Below, in pieces: positions 59,904 through 64,000 of a stretch of DNA of 64,000 nucleotides. Positions within the stretch are counted from its first letter, which is position 1; the number at the start of each line of letters is the position of its first letter. Both the position numbers and the translations under genes were made by a program. This DNA comes from Oscillospiraceae bacterium (lineage in GTDB: Bacteria > Bacillota > Clostridia > Oscillospirales > Ruminococcaceae): NCBI GenBank assembly GCA_009776305.1, contig WRLY01000001.1, positions 372,001 through 436,000 on the forward strand, read 5' to 3'. A model generated the notes under the pieces. The model ran no database searches and was not told the origin of the DNA. It saw nothing but the letters and a program-made list of their open reading frames with translations.

Positions 59904-60761
59904 ATGGGAGTAAACAGCACACAAAGTATTGCCGAAAACAGGGAAAGATATGCAAAGTATTTCGAGAAAAAGGATAAAGACTCTTTCTCAATGGATAACT
60001 TTTTCACCCTGCTTATGGCGGAAATGTCCAACCAAGACCCGATGGAGCCTAAGTCCAATACCGAATTTATATCCCAACTGGCAAACTTTACTTCACTCAA
60101 ATCACAGCAGGACGCGCTTTATTACCAAAACGCCAACTACGCCCAATCATTAGTCGGGAAAACAGTAACGCTTGCCTCGGGAAAAGGTTCAAACTTTAGT
60201 GTTGAAAGCGGAATCGTAACTTCTATGAGCCTGTCCGACGGCGAATTCATGGTCAAGGTCAACGGCAAAAACTACGCGCTTTCTCACATAATGGAGGTTC
60301 TGCCCTCAACCAACCCTTTTGCGGTAACGGGAAGCGACGGAGCTTACGCCACAAGCCTGATAGGCAAACAGGTAACGGTCATGACACAGAACTCGACGGG
60401 TACGAGGATTACCGAAACAGGCATAGTCAGCCACATAGAAATCGCCAACAACGACATCACGGTAATAATTGACGGACTGGCTTATTCTCTTGCAAGTGTG
60501 GTTAAGGTTGAAACGGTTGAAGAAGAAAAGGACGACGATTATTACAGTTCGGAATCCGCCAACGCCGCCAACGGCAACTCAAACAACAACAGCAACACCC
60601 CAAAAGCAAACGAAACCGAAAAAGAAAAAGAAACTGAAGTAACCGTAACCGGAACGGAGGGGGCAGAAACAGAGGCTGAACCTGAAACCGAAACCGAAAT
60701 CACGGAAAAAGTAAATCCCGGGGAATCGGACGAAGAGCTGAGGGAAATGTTTGAGGATTAA
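59904..60761 (+). CDS. flgD: Flagellar hook capping protein FlgD
   Basis: 285 residues, AAAGGAGG 6 bases before the ATG. The N-terminal motif is FFTLLMAEMSNQDPMEPKS, then ISQLANFTSLKSQQDALYYQ. Two beta units with VGKTVTLASG and IGKQVTVMTQ form the cap fold. The C-terminal ~60 residues are an acidic Asn/Glu-rich tail not found in most FlgD proteins. Confidence 0.93.
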   Translation: MGVNSTQSIAENRERYAKYFEKKDKDSFSMDNFFTLLMAEMSNQDPMEPKSNTEFISQLANFTSLKSQQDALYYQNANYAQSLVGKTVTLASGKGSNFSVESGIVTSMSLSDGEFMVKVNGKNYALSHIMEVLPSTNPFAVTGSDGAYATSLIGKQVTVMTQNSTGTRITETGIVSHIEIANNDITVIIDGLAYSLASVVKVETVEEEKDDDYYSSESANAANGNSNNNSNTPKANETEKEKETEVTVTGTEGAETEAEPETETEITEKVNPGESDEELREMFED

Positions 60762-60819
60762 GAAAGGCAGTTCATAATTAAAAGAACAAAAAGGCAGGTT
60801 TCGGAAAGGAGGAAATAAG

Positions 60820-61236
60820 ATGTTGCTGAACGATTTTCTAAAACTGCGCGGTCAGCAAATAAGCGTAAACAAGCCCGTTACCGACAATACGCCTAACAAC
60901 ACCCCCGCAAAAGCTCCCGCAACAAATCAAGAAGGGCAAACCTTTGCCGATGCGTTGCGTGAAAAGCTTGACAAATCAAGCAAAGTAGAGTTTTCAAATC
61001 ACGCAATCAGACGGTTAGACAGCAGAAGCGTTGACATTGAGGAGAACGATAAGTTAGAAAGACTTAACCAAGGGGCGCGAATCGCCGCCGAAAAAGGAAG
61101 CAACGAGGCTCTGGTATTAGTGGATTCTACCGCGTTTATCGTTAATGTCGCGAACAACAAGGTTATTACCGCAATGGAAATGGAGGAACTTAAAGGGAAT
61201 TTATTCACAAACATAGACTCAGCGGTTATCATGTAA
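60820..61236 (+). CDS. Flagellar operon protein (TIGR02530 family)
   Basis: 138 residues, AAAGGAGG before the ATG. The conserved core is VEFSNHAIRRLDSRSVDIEE followed by LERLNQGARIAAEKGSNEAL and VLVDSTAFIVNV; it ends INTAMEMEELKG-like (KVITAMEMEELKGNLFTNID). The family always sits between flgD and flgE in Firmicutes; its exact role in hook assembly is not settled. Gene context here is the same. Confidence 0.9.
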   Translation: MLLNDFLKLRGQQISVNKPVTDNTPNNTPAKAPATNQEGQTFADALREKLDKSSKVEFSNHAIRRLDSRSVDIEENDKLERLNQGARIAAEKGSNEALVLVDSTAFIVNVANNKVITAMEMEELKGNLFTNIDSAVIM

Positions 61237-61349
61237 GCTTTAAACAAACAGCCGGCAATTATAAAGTTGGTCCCTAACGGGAAAACTTTGCCTCCCTGAC
61301 CGATTGACGGGCGGCAAGCGCCGGCACAAGTAAGAAAGGATTTATCGCT

Positions 61350-63086
61350 ATGATGAAATCTCTTTTTTCCGGTGTGTCCGGATTGAAAAATCATACGGTG
61401 AGAATGGACGTTATAGGTAACAACATTGCCAACGTCAACACCACAGCCTATAAAGGCAACTCAGTAACTTTCAGGGACGTATTTTACCAAACCAGAACCT
61501 TTGCATCTTCCGGAACTAACGTATCGGGCGGGGTCAACCCTCGTCAGGTTGGTTATGGTCTGGCTATGGGTTCGGTTGACAAGGTCATGACGCAGTCGGG
61601 CTTTACTTTCTCCGACAGCGTTTATGACTGTGCTATACAGGGTGAGGGTTTCTTTCAGGTAATGGACGCCTCGGGTAACATTTATTACACCCGTAACGGT
61701 GTTTTCAACGTTGACAACTTCGGGAACTTAGTTGACTCAAATGGTTACATAGTTCTCGGTGTGTCGGGCGACCCGACGGGTGTACCCGCGGGTTCACAGA
61801 GAATCAACCTTATGATACCCGACGTTCAGAATGAATTCGCCACCGCAGTTAAAACCGTCACAATCGACGGCTGGGATTATGAAATCGAGTTTGAATTCCA
61901 TGAATTCGGTCCGCAGGGTAACATAGCTATAAACATTGTTCACAATGAAGTGCCTTTTGCCACCATGAGCGGCAGTGTACTGACGGTACAAATGGACTTA
62001 ACTCAGGACTATGTTACATGGGGTACTTATGACGCCGCAGGCGTTTTCACCCCTTCTGCCGACCAAGCCAATCCCCCTGCGGGTGCTGTTTCCATTCCTA
62101 ACCCCGACGGTTTTCAGGACGCAGTAAACGCGGCTATTCGGGCGGGCGGTATAGACCTCGGCAGTAACAACCCTCTGACGATTACTTTCCCGGCGGGCGC
62201 TCCCACTACCGGCACGCCTCCCGTATCGGCTACCGACAGAGTGTCTGCTACCAATACTTTTGCTTTCGACGATAATATTCCGACATTGCACGGCTTGACG
62301 TTTACAGCGCCTGCGGGACTTGCGGGCAACAGGGTTGAAGTCAACCTTGCCGTTTCAAGCTCGGCAAGCGCGAGAACCGTCGTCGCGAGATGGTCGGGCG
62401 ATGTGCTTACCGTAACCGTTCCCCAGGCGGGAAACCTTACGTTACCAACTGCGGGCGGCGCGACCACTGTGGAAGAAGCGATACAGGAAGCCATAGACGC
62501 CGCAGCGCGTGACGACGCAAGGCGCATGATTACAGTTACGGCGACAGGCACTTTCAACGACACCGTGACCGGCGGCACACCCGACGCCAACAACCTTGCA
62601 AACTTAATCGGCGGCAGAAACATGAGAATCGGACTGTCGGGCGGTCGTGACAACTTCTACCGTACAATGGCTACCCAAATGAGCACCGTGGTCATGGACG
62701 GTGGACGTTTCGCAGGACCGCAAACCGTGCGCGACCTTGACCTTGTATTTATCGACTCGGGCGGGGTAATTTACGGGGAACATGCCGTACACGGCAGACT
62801 TTTACTCGGACGTATTGATATCGCGACATTCCAAAACGTCAACGGTCTGCAAGAACACGGAACGTCATACTATAAAGAATCGCTTGCTTCCGGCGCGGCA
62901 GAGGTAAAACAGCCCGAAAGCGACGGGGCGGGTGAAATTGTTTCAGGCGCGCTCGAAATGGCAAACGTAGACCTCTCGCAAGAATTTTCCGATATGATTA
63001 TAACCCAGAGAGGATTCCAGGCAAACTCAAGGATTATCACCGTTTCGGATACCATGCTTGAGGAGCTTATAAATCTCAAGAGATAA
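61350..63086 (+). CDS. flgE: Flagellar hook protein FlgE
   Basis: 578 residues, AAGGA 9 bases before ATG 61350. The N-terminal rod-like signature is MDVIGNNIANVNTTAYKGNS; FVQGEGFFQ-like AIQGEGFFQVMDASGNIYYT is near 95. A large variable central domain (about 150-470) forms the outer hook surface and is Ala/Gly/Thr-rich. The C-terminus ends SQEFSDMIITQRGFQANSRI then ITVSDTMLEELINLKR, the conserved hook ending. Confidence 0.95.
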   Translation: MMKSLFSGVSGLKNHTVRMDVIGNNIANVNTTAYKGNSVTFRDVFYQTRTFASSGTNVSGGVNPRQVGYGLAMGSVDKVMTQSGFTFSDSVYDCAIQGEGFFQVMDASGNIYYTRNGVFNVDNFGNLVDSNGYIVLGVSGDPTGVPAGSQRINLMIPDVQNEFATAVKTVTIDGWDYEIEFEFHEFGPQGNIAINIVHNEVPFATMSGSVLTVQMDLTQDYVTWGTYDAAGVFTPSADQANPPAGAVSIPNPDGFQDAVNAAIRAGGIDLGSNNPLTITFPAGAPTTGTPPVSATDRVSATNTFAFDDNIPTLHGLTFTAPAGLAGNRVEVNLAVSSSASARTVVARWSGDVLTVTVPQAGNLTLPTAGGATTVEEAIQEAIDAAARDDARRMITVTATGTFNDTVTGGTPDANNLANLIGGRNMRIGLSGGRDNFYRTMATQMSTVVMDGGRFAGPQTVRDLDLVFIDSGGVIYGEHAVHGRLLLGRIDIATFQNVNGLQEHGTSYYKESLASGAAEVKQPESDGAGEIVSGALEMANVDLSQEFSDMIITQRGFQANSRIITVSDTMLEELINLKR

Positions 63087-63090
63087 CTTT

Positions 63091-63146
63091 TTAACCCCTT
63101 TTAAGCGGGGGCGGAATTAACGTTCCGCCCCGCTTTCGAGGGTTAA
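63091..63146 (+). other. Long GC-rich hairpin after flgE
   Basis: Outer arms TTAACCC/GGGTTAA and an inner 13-bp stem (AAGCGGGGGCGGAA with TTCCGCCCCGCTT, one bulged G), loop TTAACG. No T run follows. It may weaken read-through, so that flbD and motA are less expressed than flgE, or it may be a stability element. Confidence 0.65.
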
Positions 63147-63194
63147 AAAGCTGTTTAGAACAGCTTTTAAAAATAAATGAGGAAACGATATAAA

Positions 63195-63395
63195 ATGATT
63201 GTCTTAACAAAATTGGACGGCAAGGAAATACTCATAAACGAACAGCTTATAGAGGCGGCGCACGAAACGCCTGACACGGTCATTGTAATGAATAACGGAC
63301 ACACCTATATTGTTACCGATACGTTAGACGAAATAATGAGAAAAATTACCGACTTTCGCCGTATGATACGGCGCAGGTCTTGCGGTAACGAATAA
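63195..63395 (+). CDS. flbD: FlbD/SwrD family motility protein
   Basis: 66 residues from ATG 63195; an upstream in-frame ATG at 63177 adds six basic residues but has no ribosome site. The core is IVLTKLDGKEILINEQLIEA followed by ETPDTVIVMNNGHTYIVTD. In Bacillus subtilis the relative SwrD raises flagellar torque for swarming. The next gene is the stator motA, which fits. Confidence 0.88.
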   Translation: MIVLTKLDGKEILINEQLIEAAHETPDTVIVMNNGHTYIVTDTLDEIMRKITDFRRMIRRRSCGNE

Positions 63396-63428
63396 AAGCG
63401 TAAAAACGCTTAAAAGCGGAGGTATCCC

Positions 63429-64000
63429 TTGAATTTAACTATCATTATCGGTTGGGTTATATGTATCGCTCTGGTGGTGTTCGGAATATTCCAGGGCGGA
63501 GAAATAGGAATGTTCCTTGACGTACCCAGTGCCGCGATTACATTCGGCGGTACAATCGGCGCACTCATAGCCACTACGTCGCTCATGCATCTGAAAAAAG
63601 TCGGGAAATTATTCAAAATCTGTATATTCCCGCCAAAATTTGACCCGCGTCAGTACATAAAAGAAATTGTAGAATACGCCACCATAGCAAGAAGTAAAGG
63701 GCTTTTGGCGCTTGAAGAAAGTGCAAACAACGCCAAAGACCCGTTCATGAAACAGGCGCTTATGCTGATTGTTGACGCCAACGACCCCGATAAAGTCCGT
63801 GAAATGCTTGACAGCGCGGTTGACCACACCGCCGAAAGGCACAGCACGGGTTCGTCGTTTTTCGCGCGCGGCGTGTCTCTCGCTCCCGCTTTCGGGATGC
63901 TCGGTACGCTGGTAGGGCTTGTAATCATGCTTAACACCATGCAGGAAAGCCCCGAAACCCTCGGAACGTCTATGGCGGTGGCGATTATAACTACCTTTTA
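63429..64000 (+). CDS. motA: Flagellar stator protein MotA, 3' end missing
   Basis: TTG 63429 with GGAGG 6 bases upstream. About 190 residues are visible. The first helices are NLTIIIGWVICIALVVFGIF and a second at AAITFGGTIGALIATTS. A cytoplasmic loop with PPKFDPRQYIKEIVEYATIA follows, then GVSLAPAFGMLGTLVGLVIM, which lines the ion channel. Torque-generating charged residues lie in the loop. The gene runs off the window; motB is expected next. Confidence 0.93.
   Translation, partial: MNLTIIIGWVICIALVVFGIFQGGEIGMFLDVPSAAITFGGTIGALIATTSLMHLKKVGKLFKICIFPPKFDPRQYIKEIVEYATIARSKGLLALEESANNAKDPFMKQALMLIVDANDPDKVREMLDSAVDHTAERHSTGSSFFARGVSLAPAFGMLGTLVGLVIMLNTMQESPETLGTSMAVAIITTF

Overview
The window is a chromosomal segment of a motile Firmicute, most likely an uncultured member of the class Clostridia. 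The evidence is gene order and family content: the asp23-nusB-xseA-xseB-ispA-DUF212-dxs-tlyA-nadK-argR-recN block, strong AGGAGG-type ribosome binding sites, frequent TTG starts, near-consensus sigma-A promoters with 17-bp spacers, ECF transport, and a flagellar operon in the Firmicute order flgB-flgC-fliE-fliF-fliG-fliH-fliI-fliJ-fliK-flgD-flgE-flbD-motA. The species cannot be named from the sequence alone.

Layout. 1-8.6 kb, minus strand: lepA (cut by the window edge), a repeat-rich membrane protein, and a methionine module (B12-dependent metH, its reactivation domain fused to a membrane segment, and metF). 8.7-9.2 kb: two small hydrophilic proteins. 9.3-18.6 kb, minus strand: the ten-gene operon from asp23 to recN, covering isoprenoid precursors, NADP, DNA repair and arginine control. 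18.8-20.5 kb: two secreted proteins. 20.6-24.6 kb, plus strand: a HAD phosphatase with a probably leaderless mRNA, galU, rsmI and three small membrane proteins. 24.6-26.7 kb: an accessory island with a type IV pilin gene and two compact type I toxin-antitoxin-like modules, each boxed by copies of one palindromic repeat. 26.7-28.5 kb: pilT and a phosphodiesterase. 28.7-30.8 kb: small low-complexity genes. 30.9-33.8 kb: an ABC export system split over two divergent units. 33.9-41.7 kb: envelope genes (DUF4097-like protein, glycosyltransferase, giant YfhO protein), coaX and an ECF S component. 41.7-45.1 kb: mfd, which carries a copy of the palindromic repeat in its reading frame. 45.1-49.4 kb, minus strand: a signalling cluster of a ComFB-domain protein, a ParA/MinD-type ATPase, a sensor diguanylate cyclase and a PilZ protein. 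50.5-64 kb, plus strand: the flagellar operon, running off the window inside motA.

How the genes fit together. The c-di-GMP cluster is transcribed away from the flagellar operon and holds one synthase and two likely nucleotide receptors, so it is a plausible control unit for the flagella and possibly for the type IV pilus made by the pilin and PilT. The most unusual items are the two repeat-bracketed type I toxin-antitoxin modules (24698-24976 and 26183-26470), a short FliF-like protein encoded between fliE and fliF, the repeat inside mfd, and the membrane-fused MetH reactivation domain with an internal ribosome binding site. None of the type I modules, antisense RNAs or small toxins has been tested here; they are read from promoters, terminators, repeats and short open frames.
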